From contig JAEUII010000295.1 in assembly GCA_016795145.1 (NCBI GenBank), positions 1 through 49,412 of the forward strand: DNA of 49,412 nucleotides. The letters run 5' to 3'. The notes under the pieces are model-generated. The model did no database searches. It saw only the letters and a list, made by a program, of their open reading frames with translations, and was not told where the DNA came from. Every line of letters starts with the position of its first letter. Positions within the stretch are counted from its first letter, which is position 1. Source of the stretch: Planctomycetaceae bacterium. GTDB taxonomy: Bacteria > Planctomycetota > Planctomycetia > Planctomycetales > Planctomycetaceae. A program made the position numbers and the translations under genes. Shown one piece after another: positions 27,969-35,591 of this stretch.

Positions 27969-28223
27969 ATGACAACTGCCCCGGAGTCTCGAGATCTTGG
28001 TGTTCAGCCACTTGCAGAACTGATGGAGCAACTGGAACTGAAGCCGCACGATCTTGTGGAAGTCTCACCGCGACAGATCACGCACAAGATGGTCTCCCGA
28101 GCGATGAAGGGACGCTGGCTGACGAAGAATACTCGCAGAATCGTCCTTCAGGCATTCTGCAGCGCGACGGGTAAGACATGGCGGTTGCAGGATCTGTTCA
28201 ACTACGACAATCCGCCATGCTGA
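27969..28223 (+). CDS. Small conserved-looking protein (84 aa) coupled to the rRNA methyltransferase gene
   Basis: Start ATG 27969 (MTTAPESRDLGVQPL). The sequence is a basic, helical single domain (HDLVEVSPRQITHKMVSRAM, then GRWLTKNTRRIVLQAFCSATG), and its middle could be a helix-turn-helix-like nucleic-acid-binding fold. The stop overlaps the start of the next gene by seven bases (28217-28223), so the two are translationally coupled. I do not know a named family. An upstream in-frame extension exists but has no coding character. Confidence 0.75.
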   Translation: MTTAPESRDLGVQPLAELMEQLELKPHDLVEVSPRQITHKMVSRAMKGRWLTKNTRRIVLQAFCSATGKTWRLQDLFNYDNPPC

Positions 28224-29365
28224 ATTGTCATTACTTTCAGTCGGGCCAATGCCGTTCCTGTTCATTGCTGTCGTTGTCTGATCAGGAAGTCATTCAGCAG
28301 AAGCAACAGCGACTGGCGGAGTTGTTTCCCAGAGCCGAACTTCTTCCATTCGCAGAATGTGGTCAGCCAGCTCACAGTCGAATCCGCGCAAAGCTGGCGA
28401 TCTCCGGCAGCGTGCTGAATCCATCGATTGGTTTCTTCGATCAGGCAAGAACTCTGGTTCCCATCGATGACTGCCCGCTCCATCATTCATTGATTACAAG
28501 CTGGATTCCTTCGCTTCGACGATTCATCGAACAGGCTCAACTGACGCCTTACGATCCTGAAACCAACCGCGGTGAACTAAAGTTCGTGGTACTCACGGCA
28601 TCGCCATCTCATCAGAAACTGATGGTCCAATGGGTTCTTCGATCGAAGGAATCAGTCGACCGCATTCGCCGAGCATGGAAGCAAGTCAGCAACGAGCAGG
28701 ACAGCAGCGTTGCGGTGATGAGCATCAACATTCAGCCACTTCACTCATCACAGATTCAGGGCGAAGTCGATTTGCCGGTCTCCGAGAATACCGCGTTGTC
28801 GGTACGTTACGGTGATCTGGAGATGTCTTACGAATCAGGCGCATTCATCCAGACGAATTACGAAATCGCCAGTCGGCTGTACGAGACGGCCGGACAATGG
28901 CTCACGGAGATCGCGCCAACCGGCGTGCTGGATCTCTACTGTGGCTCAGGAGCATTTGCACTCACCGCTGCGCGAAATGGGGTCAAGTCGTTCGGAATTG
29001 ATTCGTCGGAAACGTCTACCCGTTGTGCACGGAATGCTGCAACAGCCGCGGGGCTCGACGCGGAATTTGAATGTTTGTCGCTTCAGAAGATCTCACCGGA
29101 GTACGGCACCGATCTCAAGAACAAATGGTCGTTCGATACGGTCGTCTGCAATCCTCCTCGTCGAGGACTTGATCGGCCAGGTCTCGAATTGATTCGTCGC
29201 CTCGATGTGCCTCACATCGTCTATTCCAGCTGTGATCCGGAAACGCTGCAGCGGGACTGCTGGCGACTGCAGGATCGCTGGGAAGCTGTCCGCATCCAGG
29301 GCTTTGACATGTTCCCGTTTACGCCCCACATGGAAGCACTATGCCTGCTTCGACGGAATCGGTGA
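28217..29365 (+). CDS. rlmC: 23S rRNA m5U methyltransferase, RlmC-like
   Basis: A protein of 382 residues from ATG 28217, which overlaps the preceding stop. The N-terminal cysteine cluster MLNCHYFQSGQCRSC plus a later Cys (DDCPLHH) fits the [4Fe-4S] site of RlmC-type enzymes. The SAM site is VLDLYCGSGAFAL, followed by CNPPRRGL and the catalytic-Cys motif IVYSSCDPETLQRD. It methylates the C5 of a uridine in 23S rRNA, U747 in the E. coli RlmC case. Members of the family differ in target uridine (RlmC, RlmD, TrmA), and the short Cys-first N-terminus without a TRAM domain favours RlmC. Confidence 0.87.
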   Translation: MLNCHYFQSGQCRSCSLLSLSDQEVIQQKQQRLAELFPRAELLPFAECGQPAHSRIRAKLAISGSVLNPSIGFFDQARTLVPIDDCPLHHSLITSWIPSLRRFIEQAQLTPYDPETNRGELKFVVLTASPSHQKLMVQWVLRSKESVDRIRRAWKQVSNEQDSSVAVMSINIQPLHSSQIQGEVDLPVSENTALSVRYGDLEMSYESGAFIQTNYEIASRLYETAGQWLTEIAPTGVLDLYCGSGAFALTAARNGVKSFGIDSSETSTRCARNAATAAGLDAEFECLSLQKISPEYGTDLKNKWSFDTVVCNPPRRGLDRPGLELIRRLDVPHIVYSSCDPETLQRDCWRLQDRWEAVRIQGFDMFPFTPHMEALCLLRRNR

Positions 29366-29721
29366 CGCCCGTGCGGCGGAAGGAATGATTAGTGATTATT
29401 GGAAATTGAAAAATGCAAAGTGGGTTTACGTCAGCAAACGGCTTTCCGAAGGGTGCGTTGCACATTCCTCGATAAAGTTTCAAAATCCGGGCGGATGCAA
29501 GCACTTCTGTTTCGCGACCCGGACACCAAACTCGTAACCAGACTGTTGTTTCAGTCGCATATCGCAACCCGAAGCGTCAGCGAGGGATCAAGATTCTGGT
29601 GGCAGAGCCACCGCCTCGCTGACTTACGTCTATCGCAGCGACTTCATTCTTTGATGGCATTTCGTTATTCAGAGAGTGACGGCGAGGACAACGACTTTCA
29701 GACCAGAGAACAGGCTTTTCC
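29366..29721. other. Intergenic region with a nested hairpin
   Basis: 356 bases with no coding frame. At 29576-29623 a perfect 10-bp stem (GTCAGCGAGG with CCTCGCTGAC) encloses a second stem GGTGGC-AGA-GCCACC. The outer flanks (AACCCGAAGC on the left) are repeat-like. The rest shows nothing I can name. Confidence 0.6.
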
Positions 29722-31053
29722 ATGCACAATCATGCTTATGTCGAACGGTTCGTCAGTCTGCTGAAGCCAGAACTCAACACGATCTTCAACATGACGGTGG
29801 AAGAGGCGACAGAGCGAGTCGGCTCCGGCGACGCGGAGAAAGTCCGGGAGATCGACGGCCAGTTTGCTCTGGTGCATCGAAACGGCAACATCGTCCGTAT
29901 GGCACGTTCGATTGGTCGCCCGCTGCGGTACTTTCTGGCGAAGCAGGTTGCTGGCCCCTGCCTGATCGTTGCGGAACGCATTGATGAGATTGCGGCATGG
30001 CTGAAGAAGGAGAAACTGGCTGAGCAGTTTCATCCTTCTTACACACGCATGGTACCAGCTCATTACATTCAGGAATTGCGGCTGATTGGCTGTCCGGACC
30101 CAAGCCCAACAAGCACTCGCTTCTTCACTCCTCAGCGCAACAAGCTGGGAACGAATCTCGACGACATCGGCCGAGCCTACATTGGAGCCACTCAGCAGGA
30201 GATCTTTCGCTGGCTTGATTCCATTCCGGCAGACGCACCGATTGGTGTTCTGTTCAGCGGCGGGATCGACAGCGGTGCCATCTTCCTGACGATTTATGAT
30301 GCTCTTCTGAAGCGAGGCCAGTCACCGGCTCGACTTAAGGCCTTCACCCTGTCGCTCGACGGATCCGGTCAGGATGCGTCACAGGCTCGCGACTTCCTGG
30401 ATAGCCTCGACCTGGGCTTCTTCCTCGAAGTCATCGACGTGCCAAAATCTGCCATCGACTTTAAGGAAGCTGTGCGAGTCATTGAAGACTACAAGCCGCT
30501 CGACGTTCAGTCCGCCGCAATGGCACTGGCTCTATGCAAAGAAATTCGGCGTCGTTATCCGGAATGGATCTACCTTGCCGATGGCGATGGCGGGGATGAG
30601 AACATGAAGGACTATCCGATTGAAGAAAACAGCGAACTCACAATTCGCAGTGTGCTGAACAATCCTCTGCTCTACCACGAAGGCTGGGGCATTCAGGCCG
30701 TCAAGCACTCGTTGACCTACAGCGGCGGACAAAGCCGAGGCCACGTACGTTCATGGGCGCCAGCGGCGTCACTCGGCTTCCGAGGATTCAGTCCGTTTGC
30801 TCTTCCGAACGTGATTGAAGTGTCGGAAGGAATCCCATTCATCGAATTGACGGACTGGGATCACGGCAAACTGTATGCTCTGAAAGGAGAAGTCGTTCGC
30901 CGTGGTGTTGAGCAGATCACGGGGCTCACAATGCCGGTCTTCGAAAAACGCCGGTTCCAGCGCGGAGCGACAGAGGACGCGACTTTTGAAGCTCTGTTCC
31001 CCGCAAGTGAACAGCCCTACCGACGTGCGTTCGCAGAGCTGTATGCACCTTAA
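29722..31053 (+). CDS. Asparagine-synthetase-like protein lacking the glutaminase nucleophile
   Basis: A protein of 443 residues, shorter than AsnB (about 550-630). The C-terminal ATP-pyrophosphatase domain is intact: PP-loop GVLFSGGIDSGAI (Ser179-Ser184) and ADGDGGDEN, the acidic motif of Asn synthetases. Residues 45-115 keep the core of a class II glutaminase (REIDGQFALVHR, VAERIDEI), but the N-terminus is MHNHAY: no Cys2, and the first glutaminase strands are missing or replaced. It may use free ammonia or another amine, or work on a larger substrate like beta-lactam synthetase relatives. It is convergent with the Pcm-like gene nine bases away. Confidence 0.8.
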   Translation: MHNHAYVERFVSLLKPELNTIFNMTVEEATERVGSGDAEKVREIDGQFALVHRNGNIVRMARSIGRPLRYFLAKQVAGPCLIVAERIDEIAAWLKKEKLAEQFHPSYTRMVPAHYIQELRLIGCPDPSPTSTRFFTPQRNKLGTNLDDIGRAYIGATQQEIFRWLDSIPADAPIGVLFSGGIDSGAIFLTIYDALLKRGQSPARLKAFTLSLDGSGQDASQARDFLDSLDLGFFLEVIDVPKSAIDFKEAVRVIEDYKPLDVQSAAMALALCKEIRRRYPEWIYLADGDGGDENMKDYPIEENSELTIRSVLNNPLLYHEGWGIQAVKHSLTYSGGQSRGHVRSWAPAASLGFRGFSPFALPNVIEVSEGIPFIELTDWDHGKLYALKGEVVRRGVEQITGLTMPVFEKRRFQRGATEDATFEALFPASEQPYRRAFAELYAP

Positions 31054-31062
31054 TAACAGGCC

Positions 31063-32295
31063 CTACCGCGGCACCGTCGTCATCCTAATATCATCCATAT
31101 CCAGCTGACCTGTCGCGCCGTTGAGTCCGATGCGGATGATGACTTCGCGAGCATTCGGCGGGACTTCGACGGTGGACCGAACATCCTGCCAGCCGAGCGT
31201 TCCTCGCCACTTGCCAAGCATCGTCGTGCCAATCTCGCGACGGATGTTGTCGTAGAAATGCAGGACGACTCCGGCCTGATCGTTGGGATCTTTCCCGGCT
31301 ACGATCGCCTGGCTTCGGAACCAGTATCGAAGCTGAATGGCCGCAATCGACTTTCCGTCAATCGCCATTCCCTGCAAAGCCTGCGATGACGTGCCGTAAG
31401 TCTTGTTCTCAAAGCGCAGGCAGATTTTTCCTTCCATCGGTTCCTCTTCGCAGAGCAACGTTTGGCGCTGGTAATGCCAGCCGTCTGCCTTTCCGTCTTC
31501 GTTTTCGTCGTCTTCGAATGAGCCGTTGACCAGGTAAGGAAGTTTTGGGTTCGGCTGCACGCGACGCTGCTCTTCGGACGTTCCCGTCATCGGAACGAAC
31601 AATGTCGGAATCAATCGCTCATCCTCCAGCTTCCCTTCAACTTTTCGAAGCAGATGGAAGGACTGCTGATACCGCTCGCCGACGGGAATCACCATGCGTC
31701 CGCCTTCCTTGAGCTGTTCGATGAGTGGAGCCGGAACATTCTCGGGCGAACACGTGACGATGATCTTGTCGAATGGCGCGTTCTCCGGCCATCCGAGGTA
31801 GCCGTCACCTTCCTTCACATGCACATTGTTGTACTTCAGTTCCTTCAGCCTTCGCGTCGCGGACTTGGCCAGCGCCGGAACGATCTCAATCGAATAAACG
31901 TCCTTGACGATTTCTGCCAGCACGGCGGCCTGATAACCGCTGCCGGTGCCGATCTCCAGAACTTTGTCTTCCGGCTGCGGATCCAGCGACTCGGTCATGT
32001 AGGCCACGATGTAGGGTGGCGAAATCGTTTGCTGACTTCCGATGGCCAGACCCACATCGTCATAAGCACGCGCACGTTCCGTCCCCGGAACAAACTCATG
32101 CCGAGGCACTCGACGCATCGCGTTCAGAACCTTCGAATTTGAAACGCCCTCAGATTCAAGGCAGTTGCGGACCATCGCTTCACGGAGCGTCTCCCACTTC
32201 TGCTGCTGTGCATTCACAATCACTGTGTGACAGGTGAACAACGCAGTCGCCGCGCAAAGCTGCATGACACCGAGCAGTAATGGACGAAGATTCAT
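31063..32295 (-). CDS. Exported protein-L-isoaspartate O-methyltransferase-like protein with extra C-terminal domain
   Basis: A protein of 410 residues from ATG 32295, with AGGG eight bases upstream. Residues 1-28 form a signal peptide. Residues 40-235 are a Pcm-type methyltransferase: HEFVPGTERARAYDD, IGSQQTISPPYIVAYMTE, and the SAM motif VLEIGTGSGYQAAVLAE (112-128). Residues 245-410 form a beta-sandwich-like domain (LPYLVNGSFEDD, LRYWFRSQAI, GWQDVRSTVEVP, GQLDMDDIRM) resembling carbohydrate-binding or jelly-roll modules. Ordinary Pcm proteins are about 210 residues and cytoplasmic, so export and the C-terminal fusion are unusual; the methyl donor would have to be available outside the cytoplasm. 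Confidence 0.82.
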   Translation of the reverse strand: MNLRPLLLGVMQLCAATALFTCHTVIVNAQQQKWETLREAMVRNCLESEGVSNSKVLNAMRRVPRHEFVPGTERARAYDDVGLAIGSQQTISPPYIVAYMTESLDPQPEDKVLEIGTGSGYQAAVLAEIVKDVYSIEIVPALAKSATRRLKELKYNNVHVKEGDGYLGWPENAPFDKIIVTCSPENVPAPLIEQLKEGGRMVIPVGERYQQSFHLLRKVEGKLEDERLIPTLFVPMTGTSEEQRRVQPNPKLPYLVNGSFEDDENEDGKADGWHYQRQTLLCEEEPMEGKICLRFENKTYGTSSQALQGMAIDGKSIAAIQLRYWFRSQAIVAGKDPNDQAGVVLHFYDNIRREIGTTMLGKWRGTLGWQDVRSTVEVPPNAREVIIRIGLNGATGQLDMDDIRMTTVPR

Positions 32296-32507
32296 GGATG
32301 TACCCTGAGTCATGATTGATGGCAAAAACGGGGTTCTGCAGTTATGGCCAATTCCGGGAAAAACTGGAAGCCCGTTCGGATTCTGGACGAGTCTTTGTGG
32401 ATCGAAGTATCCCTTTTACTTACCGTCTCAATCAAGAGGGCTTTGACCTTCCTGCTGTTCGCATCCGGCTTCGTGGCGTGTTCATCATGCCATTGAGTCA
32501 GGACGGA

Positions 32508-32702
32508 TCAGCGAGTATACCCCGCCTTGAAATCATTGAGAGACGCTGGCACATCCACCCGGCCAAAACGGTCACTCAACGATCCCCAACACCAACCTGT
32601 CAGAATCCTCCTGCCTTCAAACGTGACTCGGTTCGATTCTTCTGTCACCATCGATTCAATTCTTCGGATATTCTCGAACAGAGGCAACTCTGGTGTCGTC
32701 AT
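32508..32702 (-). CDS. Possible small protein (64 aa or longer, start uncertain)
   Basis: The frame ending at 32508 has protein-like composition (MTTPELPLFENIRRIESMV, LTGWCWGSLSDRFGRVDV). It stays open and protein-like for about 27 codons before the ATG at 32702 but has no ATG there, so a rarer start codon is possible. It lies 212 bases upstream of the Pcm-like gene on the same strand. I know no homologue. It occupies part of an otherwise empty 487-base gap between divergent genes. Confidence 0.35.
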   Translation of the reverse strand: MTTPELPLFENIRRIESMVTEESNRVTFEGRRILTGWCWGSLSDRFGRVDVPASLNDFKAGYTR

Positions 32703-32782
32703 CCGAAGTTGGTGCAGAACAATTTGCCGTGCATGATCTTCGGCAACGATGAACTCTGACAGTGTCCTGGAGATAACGCGGA

Positions 32783-33337
32783 ATGAGCGAACGAATATCG
32801 ATCTTTCGTGATACTCGCCACCTGCAGATTCTTGCTGTGCTGATCGCCGCTGCAGGAGCCGGGGCGTTTTGGGTTCGAGGGCAGCTTGTGCCGCCGGACT
32901 GGGGCAAGTCAGGGCCTTATCGCGAGTCAGCCCTCGCTCAGATTGCTTCGGATCCTCACATCCTGACCGCAGACAACAAATGCCTGACGTGTCACGAGAG
33001 CGTTCACGAAGAACGCAAAGACTCTCCTCACGTTGCTGTTCGCTGCATGCACTGTCATGGCAACGGGCATGAGCACATGAAGGTGGCTGAGAAAGGAGAC
33101 TACAAGAAGCCGGAAACTCCAGCTGCCTGGGATAACAAGTTCCCCAGCAAAGTGGATTTGTTCGTGACAAAGGATCGAGCCATCTGTCTGTCATGCCACA
33201 TGAAGGTTCTGGGCATGCCTGAATCTTTCAAGAGCATCGACGTTGCGAAGCACCTGGAAGAACAGGGAGCGGAGAATGTTGACAGTCCGGACGTTTGCTT
33301 TGAGTGTCACACAGGTCATAGCCCCGGGATCGAATAG
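32783..33337 (+). CDS. Membrane-anchored tetraheme cytochrome c (NapC/NrfH-like role)
   Basis: A protein of 184 residues. One hydrophobic helix near the N-terminus (about 14-31) probably anchors it, with the rest in the periplasm. There are four CxxCH heme motifs: CLTCH (67-71), CMHCH (88-92), CLSCH (135-139) and CFECH (172-176). The layout suits a quinol-linked or partner-docking multiheme cytochrome. It is followed by a ferredoxin-like subunit and an NrfD-type membrane subunit in the same direction, so the three likely form one respiratory complex. The 113-base gap to the next gene shows no terminator. Confidence 0.88.
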   Translation: MSERISIFRDTRHLQILAVLIAAAGAGAFWVRGQLVPPDWGKSGPYRESALAQIASDPHILTADNKCLTCHESVHEERKDSPHVAVRCMHCHGNGHEHMKVAEKGDYKKPETPAAWDNKFPSKVDLFVTKDRAICLSCHMKVLGMPESFKSIDVAKHLEEQGAENVDSPDVCFECHTGHSPGIE

Positions 33338-33450
33338 GAACTCCAGGAAACAGTCCAGCTGCTCACCCAGCGACGAGTTTCTACATCCACCAAACGAATT
33401 CAGTTGAGCTGCCAGAATCATTCGAGCAGAAATCAGTCGGAGTCATCACG

Positions 33451-34440
33451 ATGAATTCTCTTTTGAGTATCCTTGGACAGTCAGCATCCAGCGGCTGCGG
33501 CTCCTGTGGAAGCGGAGGCGGCTGTTGCCAGTCATCCGGACAGCCACATCACACTCACGGTCATCACGCGCACGAGCATCATTCGCACAGCCATCATGGT
33601 GGCTGCTGTTCTCAGTCAGCGACCAGCGTTCGTCCGGATGAAACTCGACGAGGTTTCATGGAGCGTGCGACGACGCTGGTGCTGGGTTCCTTCACGCTGA
33701 CTCTGCTTCCGATGATGAGCGGCGATGAAAAGAAGGAAGAGCCTTCGCAGACTCCGGCGGCTCCGCCGGAGAAAGCGGCCGCACCGCCGGACCCCGCGGC
33801 GGCAGCCAAAGGTGTGCTCTATGGTTTTCTGATCGATACAGAGAAATGCACGGGTGCCGGAAAATGTCTGACCGCCTGCCGTGAAGAAAATCGAGTCCCC
33901 GAAGGCAACTCTAGAACCTGGGTCGAACGATACACGCATTTCCGCGACGGTCGCGTTCAGGTGGACCTTGTTCCGGAATCAGGATTCCACGGTTCGACGG
34001 TGCCTCAGTATGACCCTGCGGAAGTTGCCAAGAGCTACTTTGTGCCAAAGCTCTGCAATCAGTGCGTGGATGCTCCTTGTAATCAGGTCTGTCCAGTCCA
34101 TGCATCGATCACGTCTCCGGAAGGCGTTGAACTGGTCGACCCGGATCGGTGTATTGGTTGCGGCTACTGCGTTCAGGCCTGTCCGTACGGCATGCGGTTC
34201 ATGAACCCGGAAACGAACAATGCCGACAAGTGCACCTGGTGCTACCACCGCATCACAAAGAACGAACAGCCTGCGTGTGTGGAAGCCTGCCCAACGGGCG
34301 CGCGAGTCTTCGGAAGACTTGATGATCCCGAAAGCGATCTCAGCAAACGTCTGGCCTCCCTTCGTACTCAGGTCCTGAAAGAGCACCTCGGAACGAACCC
34401 CAAGCTCTTCTACACCAGCCTGTCTGATGAGGTGATCTGA
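33451..34440 (+). CDS. Ferredoxin-like electron-transfer subunit (NrfC/HybA type) with Cys/His-rich N-terminus
   Basis: A protein of 329 residues. Residues 121-290 are a DMSO-reductase-type iron-sulfur subunit. Cysteine groups: 133/139/143, 202/205/210/214, 234/237/240/244 and 261/264/276/280. In the first group the usual second cysteine is Ala136 (CTGAGKC), so that cluster probably has only three Cys ligands plus Cys280. Residues 16-53 are exceptional: six Cys and, between 33 and 49, eleven His in seventeen residues. DETRRGFMERATTLVLGSF (63-81) looks like a Tat signal, but it lies after this region. The stop shares a base with the next start (TGATG), so it is coupled to nrfD. Confidence 0.87.
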   Translation: MNSLLSILGQSASSGCGSCGSGGGCCQSSGQPHHTHGHHAHEHHSHSHHGGCCSQSATSVRPDETRRGFMERATTLVLGSFTLTLLPMMSGDEKKEEPSQTPAAPPEKAAAPPDPAAAAKGVLYGFLIDTEKCTGAGKCLTACREENRVPEGNSRTWVERYTHFRDGRVQVDLVPESGFHGSTVPQYDPAEVAKSYFVPKLCNQCVDAPCNQVCPVHASITSPEGVELVDPDRCIGCGYCVQACPYGMRFMNPETNNADKCTWCYHRITKNEQPACVEACPTGARVFGRLDDPESDLSKRLASLRTQVLKEHLGTNPKLFYTSLSDEVI

Positions 34441-35591
34441 TGGAATCACAATTCGTCTTCCCCAATGACTGGCATGTGGCGTGGAGCATCATGATTGTGC
34501 TCTATCCGTACATCACGGGCCTCGTCGCCGGCGCGTTTGTCGTGTCCGCACTGTACCACGTGTTTCATGACAACAGTCTGAAACCTGTGTCACGACTGGC
34601 CATGGTCACTGCCCTGTGCTTCTGCTCCTGCGCGACGATGCCGTTGCTGTTGCACCTGCATCAGCCCATGCGAGCCTTCAACATCATGATTACTCCCAGC
34701 GCAACGTCGGCCATGGCAGGGTTCGGGTTCATTTACAACCTCTACATGCTCCTGCTTGTCGTTGAAGTGTGGCTGATCTTCCGTCCCGAGATTGTCGCGA
34801 CAGCTCAGACTGCAACAGGCATCAAAGGCCTGGTGACGAAGGTGCTTTCATTGGGCATCAAGGAGATTACTCCTGGAGCCCGCGCTGTCGATAACTGGGT
34901 GATCCGAGCACTCGCGATCATTGGTATTCCGGCAGCCTGCATTCTTCACGGCTACGTGGGTTTTCTGTTCGGCGGCATCAAAGCAAATCCCTGGTGGTCA
35001 ACCGCGATGATGCCCGTGATCTTCCTGATCTCTGCCGTCGTTTCCGGAATCGCCGCGCTGGTGCTGTTCTACTTGATCACGGGGCGAGGACATTCGGCGG
35101 AAGAGCGATCGGAATGCGTTTATTCGCTGACACGATACCTTTGGATTGCTCTCATCGCCGCATTCGCTCTGGAAATGCTGGAGTTGTTGCACATGGCGTA
35201 TGAAGGCAGCTCGGACTGGCACGTGATCTGGCACCTGCTGACGCATCCTCTGCGGCTGTCTTACGGTGTTCTGCAGGTCGGCGTCGGCTCGCTGGTTCCC
35301 CTGCTGCTGTTGCCATTGGCTTTGTTGATGAAGCGATGGCCTCGATTGATGATGACCGTGAGTGCTCTTGCGAGTCTGCTGGTTCTGGTTCAGGTCTTCG
35401 CCATGCGGTGGAATGTTGTGATCGGCGGACAGCTGTTTTCCAAGAGTCACCGTGGCTTCGTCACGTATCCACTGGAACCGATGGGCCGCGAAGGCCTGAT
35501 CGCCGCGATCGTGGTGCTTGTGCTGCCGGTTGTGTTGCTTCTGGTGGCGTCAAAAGTGCTGCCGGTCTACGAAGAGAAAGCGGCGCATTAG
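34440..35591 (+). CDS. nrfD: NrfD/PsrC-type polytopic membrane subunit
   Basis: A protein of 383 residues with about nine or ten hydrophobic helices. It begins with a short cytoplasmic- or periplasmic-side segment and WSIMIVLYPYITGLVAGAFV, the typical NrfD opening; LLLHLHQPMRAFNIM and later helices also fit. NrfD-type subunits bind quinone and pass electrons to the iron-sulfur partner, here the coupled upstream gene. No molybdopterin or other catalytic subunit is adjacent. The TAG stop (35589-35591) runs into the GTAG that starts a repeat array with a terminator-like hairpin. Confidence 0.88.
   Translation: MESQFVFPNDWHVAWSIMIVLYPYITGLVAGAFVVSALYHVFHDNSLKPVSRLAMVTALCFCSCATMPLLLHLHQPMRAFNIMITPSATSAMAGFGFIYNLYMLLLVVEVWLIFRPEIVATAQTATGIKGLVTKVLSLGIKEITPGARAVDNWVIRALAIIGIPAACILHGYVGFLFGGIKANPWWSTAMMPVIFLISAVVSGIAALVLFYLITGRGHSAEERSECVYSLTRYLWIALIAAFALEMLELLHMAYEGSSDWHVIWHLLTHPLRLSYGVLQVGVGSLVPLLLLPLALLMKRWPRLMMTVSALASLLVLVQVFAMRWNVVIGGQLFSKSHRGFVTYPLEPMGREGLIAAIVVLVLPVVLLLVASKVLPVYEEKAAH

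Noticed and set aside
32622..32650. tRNA T-arm-like GGTTCGATTC
   Set aside because: No acceptor stem, D-arm or anticodon arm can be found around it.
32316..32759. A 147-codon plus-strand frame between the Pcm-like and cytochrome genes
   Set aside because: Low-quality protein composition and no ribosome binding site; the minus-strand frame here is more protein-like.
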